DNA of 64,000 nt from positions 62,037,330 to 62,101,329 of the forward strand of contig OY986437.1 of NCBI GenBank assembly GCA_963920525.1, given 5' to 3'. Each line of letters starts with the position of its first letter. Position 1 is the first letter of the stretch. A model generated the notes under the pieces. The model was given only the letters and a program-made list of their open reading frames with translations, did no database searches and was not told where the DNA came from. The DNA comes from Dichetophora obliterata. Taxonomy: Eukaryota > Arthropoda > Insecta > Diptera > Sciomyzidae. The position numbers and the translations under genes were made by a program. This document shows, one piece after another, positions 23,066 through 34,238 of this stretch.

Positions 23066-23586
23066 TTTATTATCATTTTAAAATTTGAAAATTGTTTAAC
23101 TGCATTTTGTAATGTTTTTTTTAAAAGTTAATTTAATAGTAACAAAAAGACTGAAAACGAAGTTGCTCAGTATAAATGAATATTATTTTTAAGTTTTTAC
23201 GTTTATTTAAAAAACAGGGTTTATTCCAAACATTTATAAGATTGGAAATATATATTCCGTTCCAACATATGTACACTTTTGTTTTATTTTTCTCTTAAAA
23301 TATTTTTATGGAGCATATTTTTAAATTCATCGAGCATTTTTTCCATTTTTAAATCAAGTTTTATCGTGCATATTTTTATCCTCTCTAATGATGAATATTG
23401 AATTAAAAAAGTCTCTTCATGTTCTCTGTTTTTTTTTTGTCAAGAGTTCTCTTGTTTTCTCCTACGCTTCTAGTAACCTAACATATTTTTATCAATAACA
23501 TAGTTTTACTCGAAAAGTAAATAGCAGGGCGCTTTTTGAAAACTGCGGGCGGGCGCACAAAATATAGTTACGCTACTGGTGGCAAC

Positions 23587-24420
23587 CCTATCCAGTGCCT
23601 TGAATTTTAAAATTCTGACTTCAGATTCGAAATCAGCGACCCTGTTTAATTATGTTTAAAACTATTTAAACAAAATATTATTAGGTGGCAACCATATTAT
23701 AAAAAATTACTTAATTTTTAAATTCTGACAACGGATGCGGATTTAGCGACCCATTTTTACCTAGTGTTCGCGCCAGCACCGAATTCCTTCTCAGATACAA
23801 ACCATCTATTGCTAGTCAACCACTAGTCAACTGCTAGTCAACCACTTCATGAACAATTCATGAATAAATGAAGAGCCACCGAACGACAAGTGAAGAATTG
23901 AAGAAGAGATGAATAGCAACAGTTTCTTGGCAAGAGTACAAACTATTCTTGGTTATAAACTGGTTTCCTCTTCTTCATGAACAAAAAAAATCTGCTCAGC
24001 TGTTCACGAAAATGAATATGAACACTTTTTTTAAACAAAAAATTCCCTCATATTCATGAACTTCATGAGTGAGCAAATACGAACCCTGCTTTTAATACAT
24101 CGATGTACAAAGGGATATGTTGCCACCAGTCAAATTACAGGGTACTTATAAAAATATTTTGTCGCCGTATTTTACTACGCAATTGATTTCCGATATTGGA
24201 AATAGTCCTTGCAGCCTAATAATAAACGAGTTTACTGACATTTCTGTAAAAAAAACAATACTATAGTAAAAGCCTACTATAGTAAACAATTTTATAGTAG
24301 GTAGAATTATAAGATTCTACTGCGAAGGGCATTGTAAAGTAAAGCTAATTTTAAAGGAATAGGGACAGCAGGGCCTTCAAAGTGCTGGGTTTCATAATTT
24401 TATTTGATTTACTTTTTTTC
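23587..24420. repeat. Minisatellite remnants and a catgaa-rich stretch
   Basis: Minisatellite fragments lie at 23590-23790 (gacttcagattcgaaatcag). From 23800 to 24090 the words ctagtcaacca (three copies) and ttcatgaa / gttcatgaa recur in both orientations. This looks like the inner part of a foldback element whose borders I cannot fix. No gene is seen. Confidence 0.4.
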
Positions 24421-24439
24421 AAAAATTCATGTTTTAGAA

Positions 24440-24760
24440 GTTTAGATCTGGTGGGTGAGTACTAGAACGGGGTACTCAAGGACACAAACATCGATATATG
24501 CATCATTCTTTAAGATCGAACTCTAAATACCTAAATAAAATTAAAAATGGGGTGGATCCTAAAAATGTGTTTTTTTGGTTTGTGCTGGTAGAATCTGATA
24601 TAAAAACTTCAAAAAACTTTTGACACAAGAGCACATTTTTAGACTCCAACTTTGTGTCAAAATAACCTTTAAAATTCACGATTCGCGATCAGCGACCCCT
24701 TATAACTATATTGCCAGCACACACGAAGATTATAAAACAAAAAACTACCTTTTTAGGGCA
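24440..24760. repeat. Inverted pair of interspersed minisatellite units
   Basis: One unit reads forward (ggtggatcctaaaaatgtg) and the next reads backward (gcgatcagcgaccccttata, gtttttagactcc-like words). Confidence 0.5.
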
Positions 24761-24764
24761 CACC

Positions 24765-25930
24765 CCATAAAATGTCATGAAATTTTGATAGTTATCTAGT
24801 TGAGGTTAATACTTTATGAACAGGATATGAATTTTTTGTCTGTGGCGCCATCTCCTTGTCAGGCCGAAGACTTTTTAGAACAAGGACAAAGTTGTTGCCC
24901 AACGCAAATTCAACTAGACTAGTTTGAACTGCAGTAGCACCGCCAGACCATATTTTTCCATACAAAGAGACGTCATCATAATAGCAGAACCATCATTAAT
25001 TCCACAAAAACTTATGGAATAAATTAATAAAAATTACATATTGAACTGATATTGATATACACATAATCGTAAGATTCGATATTCAAAATGAACTCTGAGT
25101 TTCAAATTTTAAAAACGTGGATAAAAACCATGTCACATAAAAAAATTATGTCATCGAAATAATATAATTGCCAAGTTTTACAAAAATGCTGTTATTTTTA
25201 CTAGGTTTTATGTAAAAAATTTTTATTTTTTTATGGTTTGCTTGCCAGAAAATTTTACCTATCACTGCAGTTTTATTCAGTGGGTAATTGTTTTAAAACA
25301 TTTCCAATTATTCTATTTTAATTTTCTAAAATTAAAAAATTTAAAATTTCTAAATTTTCAACTTAACTTAAATTTTTGAGGTCAACATAAAAAGGTTTCC
25401 AATAAAAAATTAGTTTTTCGACACAAAACTTGAAATTTTCACCTTCTTTGGTTTATTTTGGTTGAGTTTTTATATTCGTTTGGTTGAAAATTTATTTAGT
25501 ATCTTGCAAAATTTAAGGTTTTTTTACTTTCCACCTCCGAACTGTTTTTATGCAGCGGCTACTGCCATTTTATTTTGTATTTGAGTTATTTATGTGATTG
25601 AAAAATTAAAAAAAATTTTTTAGTTCGTTAAAAAAGCTGTTGAAAATCTTCTAGCTGATATATCTCTGTGTTCACAAGTAATAATCGCTTAAGTCGACTT
25701 TAAGACAGAACTGAGTTATTGATGTACATAGATGTGTTACACGCATATATCTTTATAATCACACAATCTTGAGCTTCCAGCATGACCCTAGTCAAAGTTA
25801 TGACACAAAAGGCCCTTTCATATAACTCATATGGCGATTGAAAGTTTGTAAGCAACATTTCTCGAAACTTTGAAATCAGACTCTGTCTATAAGTCTATCA
25901 GTATCTATCTATCGATAAGTGATAACAGTC
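24765..25930. other. AT-rich DNA, no gene seen
   Basis: I see no recognisable feature here. Confidence 0.45.
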
Positions 25931-25932
25931 TC

Positions 25933-26107
25933 TAACTGAGACTGAGCTGACCCCGTCTTTACAGCTCCCGCTTGCGAACCAAGAGGCAATAAAGTTCGAG
26001 AAGATTTAACACAGATCTAATGTTTAAATGTTATATCTTCTTGAGCTTTTTTGCCGCTCAGTTCGCAAGCGGGAGCTGTAAAGACGGGGTCAGCTCAGTC
26101 TCAGTTA
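25933..26107. repeat. Long hairpin with perfect 47-bp arms
   Basis: Arms 25933-25979 and 26061-26107 are exact reverse complements (taactgagactgagctgacc and onward). The pairing continues imperfectly for about 26 more bases on each side of the centre, leaving only a short loop. A perfect 47-bp stem implies a recent origin or selection. It may be a palindromic MITE or a hairpin-RNA locus. Confidence 0.85.
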
Positions 26108-26119
26108 CTGAACATAAAA

Positions 26120-26615
26120 TCGTGGCTCAGTATCAACTTGGGCTTGAAAAAGTGAAAGTCAACTTTTTAGCTGAAATTTATAGTTTCTTCTGTTGCACTT
26201 TCAAATCTCTTGGTTAAAAACATTTTGCAAATAATGTTTATTTCAACTTTAAAAGTTTAAAAATTGAGCTAAATTTTTTAACCGGCTTGTGTTTGTCGTA
26301 ATATCAATCACCCATAACATATAATAAATTTCACGTTCACATTTGAATTGGTGACCGTTAAGAATTAAACCTTCGAACGAGCTTGAAATGTTTTGTCTTA
26401 TTAAAAGATATTTCTTCCAAAAATTAACAAAAACAAAAAAAAAAAACCAAACTTAACTCTTAAATATTAGTTTGAAAAGTCAACAAATTGAATGCAAGCG
26501 CAACCATCGCAACCGTCAAGCAACACGCCGAACGTAAATTAATGTTAAATTGATTTAAATTGATGAAAACAGAAGGGAAGAAATGGAAAAATAAAAGATA
26601 ATAAAATATGAAAAA
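26120..26615. other. AT-rich DNA, no gene seen
   Basis: No supported feature. Confidence 0.4.
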
Positions 26616-26628
26616 TAAAAATATATAC

Positions 26629-27246
26629 ACTAGGTCGGGTCGATTTGTGGGGAGGCAAAAAAAACTCGCCCATTGCTCAGTGAAAATCCTATTCTAGGGA
26701 TCAAAATAAGAAACTTTGCCCGAGGAACTACACCTCTAAAACGAATTCTAATACCCCAACTTTTGACTTTTGTCCCGTAGGGTCAAATTTTTAAGAATCC
26801 CTATTTGACTCATTTAGAGTGCCCCAATCGAGTCCAAATGTATGACCGACCCCCACTAACTTTGGAGGGCCGATCCACCCATGCCAGTGGCACACCCCCT
26901 GGAACCTTCTGGGGGCTTCTCCATACAAACATTTAAAAAAATCACAATTTTTGGCACTTTACATGAAAAAATCCGCGAAATGGGGTCGCCACTGGCATTG
27001 GTGGATCAACCCTCCAAAATTAGTGGGGGTCGGTCATACATTTGGACTCGATTGGGGCACTCTAAATGGGTCAAAGAGGGATTTTTCAAAATTTGACCCT
27101 ACGGGACAAAAGTCAAAAGTTGGGGCATTAGAATTCGTTTTAGAGGTATAGTTCCTCGGGCAAAGTTTCTTATATTGATCCCTATAATACGATTTTCACT
27201 GAGCATTGGGCGATTTTTTTGCCTCCCCACAAATCGACCCGGCCTA
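26629..27246. mobile_element. ~618-bp foldback element, TAGGTCGGGTCGA family, copy 2
   Basis: It starts TAGGTCGGGTCGATTTGTGG and ends in the near-inverse CCACAAATCGACCCGGCCTA. The arms are about 250 bases each, highly complementary, with a ~120-base centre. The flank atatatac occurs at 26621-26628 and 27247-27254, the same eight bases that flank the related element at 16973. Two bases (ac) between the left duplication and TAGG are unexplained. Frames inside are mirror-image artefacts. Confidence 0.85.
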
Positions 27247-27254
27247 ATATATAC

Positions 27255-28700
27255 ACTACGCACAATAAGTCATTTTATGAGGCTTCCATCGCAACAGAAG
27301 TGCAACGTGCAACCATGTGCTGCATAGTGGCATTTGTTATCGGATTTGATTTTCAACGTTTTATCGCAACCATCAAATTTAAACTAGAAATGGTGGTGAT
27401 AAGTTACACATATAGTATTATTTACTTTCTATTTATTTGACTTAATAAAATTATCCTAAACTATTTTGAAGTTCTGAGATATCAGAAACAAAGAAAGGGA
27501 CTCAAAACTTGACTGGGACCCTAACTTTTGGGTTATGGATTTTTGGGTTAACTATCTCTGGGAAAAATCATCATAAAATTGATATTCGGTATTGTTAAAG
27601 ACATTCCAATGACCGATTAAACTTTTCTACTTGTTGTTGGGCATTTTTTTCTTATCTTACATTCAATACTATTATATCCTATACCATGTTTCATACAAGT
27701 TAATAAGTTAATTATTAATAATATTCTCTGGTAATAATGTTATTTTCTTATTCCATATAATTCCATTTATTTTTCGTTTGCTATTTTTATTTTCTGCGTT
27801 TTTTTTTTAAATTCCGTTCTACTTCCTTTTAAAACAATTGTGTCAGCTCAATCATAAATAAAGGCGTTATTTTTAATTATTCATAAAATTTTGATTGTAA
27901 GTTGTGACGTTTTACGTCAACTCTAAGTTATCGCTAACTAAAAAAAAAAAAAAATTAAATGTGAAAAAATCAACACCGTCTTGCGATAATTTTCTAGTTT
28001 TCCTGCCTTGCAAACAAATCTGTGGTATAAAGCTATGATTTTTGTATTGTTTTTCATAACAATAGCACGTTGAAATCGAATTATGATAAGTTGTTGTTTT
28101 TGCTTAATTACATTTTTACATTTTAATATTATGTTAGTTTTCATTCTAGAAATGTGCAATTTTTTATACCGCTCGCTATGGTTCTCGAAGTATCCTCTAC
28201 GAAATTCTTCAAGAAATACCTTCCATAAATTACTTTACGTTCATGATTATCTGTGATTTATCGTGTTGAGTTTTCATATGTTTTTCAAACTAATCCAGCA
28301 GCGTAATAAAAATGTCTGCTTTATCTCTAGACGAGGGTGTGAAAACGCTGTACACCACCGCAGTGTCACAAGTGGTCAGAAAACAAAACATAAATTCATA
28401 AAATACAATAATTTCAAGATGGAAGAGTGGATTATTTATGAAGGCATTCAGTTGTAGTGATAATGAACAAGTGGTTGGTTTCTAGGTTGCACTCTAAAGG
28501 GTTTAAGAATTGATGAAGCTATAAAAACAAACAATTGAGGTGAAGTAGATAAGATTCTCGGTGATATTTTGTGTTATCTTGGAATGTAAGGCAGTTGCAT
28601 TTTGTTCTCTTATAAAGCTATTTTATCTAATAAGGCAGGCCCTTTAGCCAAGAGGGCTTTTAGGGGTCTAAGCCCCCTCCTATAGGGTTTGAAGGTATAA
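27255..28700. other. AT-rich DNA, no gene seen
   Basis: No conserved frame or clear repeat border. A small GC-rich hairpin-like word (ttaggggtctaagcccc) lies near 28662. Confidence 0.45.
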
Positions 28701-28702
28701 AA

Positions 28703-29126
28703 AATGATTCAATTGTATATAAGGTTAAGTAACCATGAAATTTTTCTCATACAACAACAAAACTTGGATCGCAAAATGTCAAAGTAAAACAAAAAAGACA
28801 AGTAAACAATCAAACTAAAATTTTTGACTAGAAGTCAAACTATTGAATTTTAATATTAAATTTGTGTTTAAAATAATTTTTAAATAATTTTCTTGGAATT
28901 TGAGTTTTTGTTACCACTTCAAAATGCCGAAAAAGTACGCGATTCGCCAAAACTATTGGAACAAGGAAAACATTTCCTTTTCTAAAGTGCCCAGTGACCG
29001 TTTTAAACAAAAACTTGGAATGGATGGAATTTGGATCGGCAAATGTCGAAAAAACAGCTATTTTTGACATTCACCGACAGATATGTGCTCTTAGCTTACT
29101 CAACCTTATATCATGATTCAATCATG
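28703..29126 (+). mobile_element. P-like non-autonomous element with THAP-like start, copy 1
   Basis: The left end (atgattcaattgtatataag) and right end (ccttatatcatgattcaatc) match the inverse-oriented copy next to it. From 28924 the sequence encodes MPKKYAIRQNYWN, then ISFSKVPSD. This resembles the start of a THAP finger (MP..CA..GC...SFF.FP.D) with both zinc-binding cysteines lost. The coding part stops after about 45 codons and joins directly to the far end, like an internally deleted P derivative. No duplication was found around this copy. Confidence 0.55.
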
Positions 29127-29142
29127 ATTCAATCATATAGGT

Positions 29143-29583
29143 CATGATTCAATTATATATAAGGTTGAGTAAGCTGAGAGCACATATATCTCGGCGAGTG
29201 TCAGAAACAGCTGTTTGGTGTTGTTATCTTTTACTTTGACATTCGCCGATCCAAATTCCATCCATCCAGCGTTTTCGTTCAAAAATGTCACTGGGCACTT
29301 TAAAAAGGGAAACGTTTTCCGTGTTCCAATAGTTTTGGCGAATCGCGTACTTTTTCGGCATTTTGAGGTAGTAACAAAAACTCAAACTCCAAGAAAATTG
29401 TTTAAAAATTATTTGAAACACAAATTTAATATTAAAATCCAATAGTTTGACTTCTAGTCAGAAATTTTAATTTGATTGCTTACTTGTCTTTTTTTGTTTT
29501 ACTTTGACATTTTGCAATCCAAGTTTTGTTGTTGTATGAGAACAATTTCATGGTTACTTAACCTTATATATAATTGAATCATG
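29143..29583 (-). mobile_element. P-like non-autonomous element, copy 2, with 8-bp duplication
   Basis: It runs CATGATTCAATTATATATAA to the inverse, ending ttatatataattgaatcatg. An exact duplication, atataggt, flanks it (29135-29142 and 29584-29591). Canonical P ends, as I recall, begin CATGATGAAATAACATAAGG, so CATGAT...ATAAGGT is shared. P elements make 8-bp duplications and encode N-terminal THAP domains. On the minus strand, MPKKYAIRQNYWNTENVSLF followed by KVPSD repeats the THAP-like start of copy 1. Confidence 0.65.
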
Positions 29584-29677
29584 ATATAGGTTATGCAGCC
29601 ATTTGACGTTTACTCACAAGAATGAACTTAGATACCCTAATAATGCGAGGAGAGCAAAAGAGCAATTTTTTTATATC

Positions 29678-29922
29678 CATGGCAGAATTAGAGAACGTTA
29701 TTTTTATATATGCATGGTTAGAATTATATATGCATTTCGGAGAGGAAGACTGCCGCAACTGTTAAAAACGAAGTTGTCAGCTCATACAAAATCTGAAAAC
29801 GATGAGAATGCAAGAAAAAAGCGAAAATAGGCAAGAATAGCAAAATGCTTGAGTTTGACAATTCTGGCTATGAGAAAAAGAGAGCAGTCTGAAATGCATA
29901 TACCTTTACTAGTTCTACCATG
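29678..29922. mobile_element. 245-bp hAT-type MITE with CATGGCAGAATTA ends, copy 2
   Basis: It starts CATGGCAGAATTAGAGAACG and ends CTTTACTAGTTCTACCATG. An exact 8-bp duplication, tttatatc, flanks it at 29670-29677 and 29923-29930. Its core matches the copy at 8913-9124, apart from a ~30-base insertion near the left end that partly duplicates the end (gcatggttagaattatatat). Confidence 0.92.
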
Positions 29923-29930
29923 TTTATATC

Positions 29931-31265
29931 AGAATAAGAACTTGGTTGCATGAATATGAAACTTTTTCACAGTACGAAATATCCTAAAGTACATTTCACT
30001 TCTACGTTTTATACTACATTTTCTATAACTGATTTGTTTTGACTCAAAATTATATTCTGAGTTTTAAAAAATATAATTGCCACGTTTTTGTTGTAAAACA
30101 GTAAAAAAGAATAAAAGCAATGTGTGCACTACACAGTACACAGAAAATGAATAATCCTTACATGCGAATATTTCCAAAACTTTAAGCTTTGAATTACAGA
30201 ATGTACTGAAAACAAGGTTTTCATTATAAAATTTATGCGATGCAAACTTTTAGTTGTTACAAACAGTATGAATATAGTTATTTAATAATTTTTGAAAATC
30301 AAAAAAACTTACTTTTTCATATATTTAGTTTCAATATGAAAACACTAAAACAAATCTGTTATTAGCCATATTTACACAGCGAATAGTATTCCTTACATAA
30401 ATCTCGCTCATAAAAATTAAGCTTGCCTGTCATAAACGCTGTTTTAAAATCATCAAAATATTAATAGAGGATTTAGGCGAACAATTTTTTTTAAATTGAT
30501 TGTTGTTGTAAGCCTATTCAAAACTATGTAAAAAATCAATCAAATCCGCTTACAATTCGGATTCTACAGTGTTAAAAACCCGGTGCTGCAAAGTACTTTT
30601 AACTAACCAGAGTAACTTTAAACGCGTTTTTGTTGAAACATAGTTTTATAACGGGCCACAAAATCTGTTTATAATATAATACACAACTTTTACCAAAACT
30701 AGCGTTTTTGCAAAATTTGTCTGGTTTTTACACGCAACAGTATTGTTAAAAATTTTACTACTTTTTCATCGCTCCATACTTTTTTTAATGTTCTGTACAT
30801 TTTGGTAAAAGATGTGCATTCAAAAGTCTATTATCAAGTGCATTTTTTTGTTTGTTTAAAAATGATTTTGAGCTGCGCTATGATGTGGGTCAATTTTCAC
30901 CATTTTTTAAGCACAGAAACTCCAGCGACATCTTCATATAGACAGAATATATGTTAGAAAATTTTGTTACTTAAACTGATGATGTAAAATTAACACGCAA
31001 ATAAAGTTTTTCGAATATATATTATATTTTTTTAAAAAAATCTTCTCTAAATTTACCTTAATTTTAAGCGATTTTTCCTAAAATCTCCCTTAAGTGTAAT
31101 GAAAAAAGCAGTCTTTTAAAAAAAAGAAGAAGTACTTTAAAAAAAAAACGCACCAAAACATTGAAATTATACTTTTTGGAGAAGACTACACAACCCCGTT
31201 TGTCATTTATTTCAGAGAGAGAATATGTGTTTGTTTACATAAAATAAGGATATGTCAAATATATA
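29931..31265. other. AT-rich DNA, no gene seen
   Basis: No conserved frame, RNA gene or repeat border was found. Confidence 0.45.
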
Positions 31266-31318
31266 CTTAACCTTATTCTGATTGAATCATGCCTTATATA
31301 TAATTAAATCATGGTATA
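31266..31318. mobile_element. Two P-like terminal fragments side by side
   Basis: The words acttaaccttattctgattg(aatcatg) and ccttatatataattaaatca(tgg) each match the ends of the P-like elements at 28703-29583. Only ends are left. Confidence 0.45.
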
Positions 31319-31697
31319 AACTAAATTAATCCAAATATGACAAATCAAGAAAATTTTCAAAATATTTTGAAAAATCCTTTCATTGCTTAAAAATAATTAT
31401 TCTAGAACCAAAATTTTACCATTTCCAACTGCAATCTTTTATAGCACAATTATTAAGCATTAAAATTTGACTTTATTATTAAGCATTAAAAGTTGACTTC
31501 AATGGAAATATAGTAGACATTTTTAAAAACATTGGACAAAAAAAGCTGGAACGAATTGTAAAGAAAAAAATCTACTATTGGGGAATAGTGGAGCTCTTCG
31601 AAATGATATGTAAAAAATTTTTCAAGTTGAAGTAAATTTCTTTTTTGCTTGAACTTTTTATTTTTCACTGAATGCGTTAAAAAAATTTTGAAAACAA

Positions 31698-31996
31698 CCA
31701 TAGTATAATTATTATAAAGTAGGAGCGACAATTTTTCTGCGGTCAACGTATGTCAAACTAAAGAAAATCAAAACGAGAGCATGCTATGGTTGCTATGGCA
31801 GCTGAAGAAAAATGGAGATATCAAAAATATTTTGCATCACACAAAGAAAATAAATAAATAAATTTCATGTAAGTTGCTTAAAAAAAAACTGTTGTTGAAC
31901 TCTAGTTTTATGTTTCCTTTGGTTTGACGTTCGTTGACCGCAGCTCGTGAGAAAATAGGTAGTTGTTAAGGCTACCTGATAAATAATTTTACCATG
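31698..31996. mobile_element. hAT-like MITE with CATGGTATAATTATT ends, copy 2
   Basis: It starts CCATAGTATAATTATT and ends AATAATTTTACCATG. The exact duplication gaaaacaa flanks it (31690-31697 and 31997-32004). Its right part (cgctcgtgag / agctcgtgag with ctacct) matches the copy at 6921-7238. An inner inverted pair, gcggtcaacg and cgttgaccgc, is also present. Confidence 0.85.
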
Positions 31997-32004
31997 GAAA
32001 ACAA

Positions 32005-32690
32005 TTAAAATTTTCTACTCTCAGAGAATTTATATGGTGCTATTTAAATTTTGACAAATAATCGATAAAAATTTACCAAATCAACTCTATTGAATACTAG
32101 TTTTTACTTTTAAAATGTAATACCTCGAGAACGAATGAGAGAAATAAGTTGTTGAGGGCCCATTTTATGTAAAGTTACGCGCACGTAGAAAACGAGTACG
32201 ATCAAATTATGAGTGGCAAAATATTACTTATTTTTTACTGATATTTTTTCGGTATTTCAAGTCATTCTTGAGATTTTAAATTTTGAAGTAAGTAAAAACT
32301 TTTACTCAACTGACTAAAACTCTTTCAATTTTTAACGTCCATTTTACAAACACCACCTCAACATGAAAGTTCACTTAGAGTTGTGTTTCATCAAAAATTT
32401 TAATTTTGCGTACATATTTGTTTAAATTCGAGGTCCAAAAATGCGCTCATTTTGGTCCATTTTTAGAGTTGCTCTTTTCTAAAAAAAAAAAAAATAGTTT
32501 ATTGGAACGTGGGTGATGTGATTTGGTATAAACCGTCACGCAACAGTTAGATTACTGTGTGTGTATCAGAGACCTGCAACGAATACTTAAAAATAAGTAG
32601 TACTCGAGTACTACTATTAGTTCACAACTCGTGGTTCGAATTAGAGATTGTTAATGGATCACATTTTTGAATAAATGAGCCACTTACTTA
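32005..32690. other. AT-rich DNA, no gene seen
   Basis: No supported gene. Near 32630-32700 the words gattgttaatggatcacatt and gagccacttacttaaaaatg are a degenerate inverse relative of the repeat that surrounds the LINE insert at 33187. Confidence 0.4.
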
Positions 32691-32734
32691 AAAATGACTG
32701 TACTGTCAAAAAATGTTCTCATACTAAAAAACAA

Positions 32735-33040
32735 AAGAAGACAGTTTTGGGGTCCATCCTACCGTCAAAAAATTTTATAAAATTTTGGTGTAAGATTCGA
32801 ATTCAGCGACCCCCTTATACTGCCAAACATGTAAAAATACTGGAAAAAAAATTGTTTAGGGTCCACTCTATCGTCAGACATATTGGTTTTATATTTTCAC
32901 ATCAGACTCGAAATCCTCCCTTATACTATTAAAAAATGTACTTATACTAATAAAACATGTACTTAATGTTAAGAGTAACATTTATTGGGTCCACCCTCAA
33001 TATAAAAAAATTTTTAAAATGCGAAAATGGGAACCGAATA
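32735..33040. repeat. Interspersed minisatellite block, reverse orientation
   Basis: About three degenerate units read backward (ggggtccatcctaccgtcaa, attcgaattcagcgaccccc, tagggtccactctatcgtca). Confidence 0.6.
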
Positions 33041-33186
33041 CTCAAAGTACTTAATTATTTTATTAATATAAATGAGCTTGACCTCAAACAACTCTAAATC
33101 ATATGAATATTTATATTTAATTCATTCTTTACTTATTTGGTCCACTTTTTTCGATTTAATCACATATGAGCACTACTTTGGAAACT

Positions 33187-33827
33187 TACTTACTTGCTTA
33201 GTTGGCGCTACAACCGTATGTCGGTTTTGGCCTCATCTAAGAATTTGCGCCAGCCATTTCTGTCTTTCGCTTGCTGGCGCCAGTTGGAAATTCCAAACTT
33301 GGTCAGGTTGTCCTCTACTTGGTCTTTCCAAGCTTGGTCAGGTTGTCCTCTACTTGGTTTTTCCAAGCTTCGTGAGGTTGTCCTCTACTTGGTCTTTCCA
33401 ACGAAGATGCGGTCGTCCTCTTTTGCGTTGGCCGCCGCTGGGTACCGAATCGAATGTTTTCTTCACTGGAGCATCGTCTTTCATGCGCTGAACATGACCA
33501 AGCCAGCGAAGCCGCTCGATTTTAATGCGCTTAACTATGTCGATGTCAGCGTACAGCTCATACAGTTCATCATTCCACCGTATTCGATACTCGCCATTGA
33601 CGCAACTTTGTCCGTAGATCTTATGAACAATCTTTCTCTCGAATGCTCCTTAAGTCTTTTCATCTGAACTGTTCAGCGTCCAGGTTTGTGATGCATAAAG
33701 TAGGACGGGCATGATGAGCGATTTATAGAGCGTGATTTTCGTTCGTCGAGAGAGGGCTCTGCTTCTCAATTGCCTACTGAGCCCAAAGTAACACCTGTTG
33801 GCAAGAGTTATTCTTCGTTTGATCTCA
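33187..33827 (-). pseudogene. RTE-like LINE reverse transcriptase C-terminal region
   Basis: Minus-strand reading gives RRITLANRCYFGLSRQLRSR, then LYKSLIMPVLLYASQTWTL, the usual thumb-like region after the reverse transcriptase. After a frame break near 33655 comes AFERKIVHKIYGQ, ELYADIDIVKRIKIERLRWL, GHVQRMKDDAPVKKTFD and RGRPHLRWKDQVEDNLTKLG. These blocks are characteristic of RTE-type ORF2 tails. The catalytic YADD region is absent (5' truncation). A 35-bp segment is repeated three times near the end and shifts the frame. Plus-strand frames here are its shadow. Confidence 0.8.
33292..33396. repeat. 35-bp tandem triplication in the LINE relic
   Basis: Units 33292-33326, 33327-33361 and 33362-33396 share gtcctctacttggt and tccaa[ag]ctt. 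On the minus strand each encodes most of WKDQVEDNLTKLG. Thirty-five is not a multiple of three, so each extra copy shifts the frame. Confidence 0.9.
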
Positions 33828-34238
33828 CAGTGCACCCTTAACAAGTGCGCGTTGCGCTGCGTACCCAAGCGCAACGCAACTTTATTTTAAGCTTAACCTA
33901 AACAAGTGCGCTGCGGAAAGAACTGCTGCTCTCGAACCAGCTCAGTCTGATGGTTTAAAAATCTTAAAAAACTTTTAGTATTTTGTAAAAATCTATTAAT
34001 ATTGCAAATACTTCCATTTGCAATTGGGATTAATTAATTAATAGCAGCTGATTGCTCTTTGTTCTAATACTTTGGTTTTATGCAGCCAACTTCACATCCG
34101 AACGCACTGTCAAAATTGGAATTTCGATTCATGTTGCGGTAGTCCGGTGCGTGTTTCGGTAGGCTTCATACAAAATGTATGTGCATGAGCCGATTTTGAC
34201 AGTTAAACCACGCACGCGCACTTGTTTAGGGTGGACTG
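33828..34238 (-). mobile_element. 411-bp MITE, copy 2 of the CAGTSCACCC family
   Basis: It is nearly the full reverse complement of 10278-10689. It starts cagtgcacccttaacaagtg, ends cttgtttagggtggactg, and is flanked by tca on both sides (33825-33827 and 34239-34241). It lies inside the RTE-like LINE relic, so it is younger than that insertion. Confidence 0.9.

Larger units (their letters stand above)
20429..23578 (+). mobile_element. 3.15-kb decayed hAT element
   Basis: It starts CAGTGGCGTAA and ends TTACGCTACTG, with gcgggcgggcgcaa / gcgggcgggcgcac subterminally. An exact 8-bp duplication, gtggcaac, flanks it at 20421-20428 and 23579-23586. It carries a hATC-type relic (22853-23065) and a nested element (21857-22541). 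It inserted into a copy of the interspersed minisatellite, whose parts lie on both sides (ttctgac...cagcgac). Confidence 0.9.

Noticed and set aside
26881..27151. Overlapping 71- and 66-codon frames in GC-richer DNA
   Set aside because: They lie in the arms of the foldback element, mirrored on the other strand, with no known domain.
33072..33667. Two overlapping plus-strand frames of 139 and 157 codons
   Set aside because: They are the antisense of the RTE-like LINE tail, whose minus-strand reading has clear conserved blocks.
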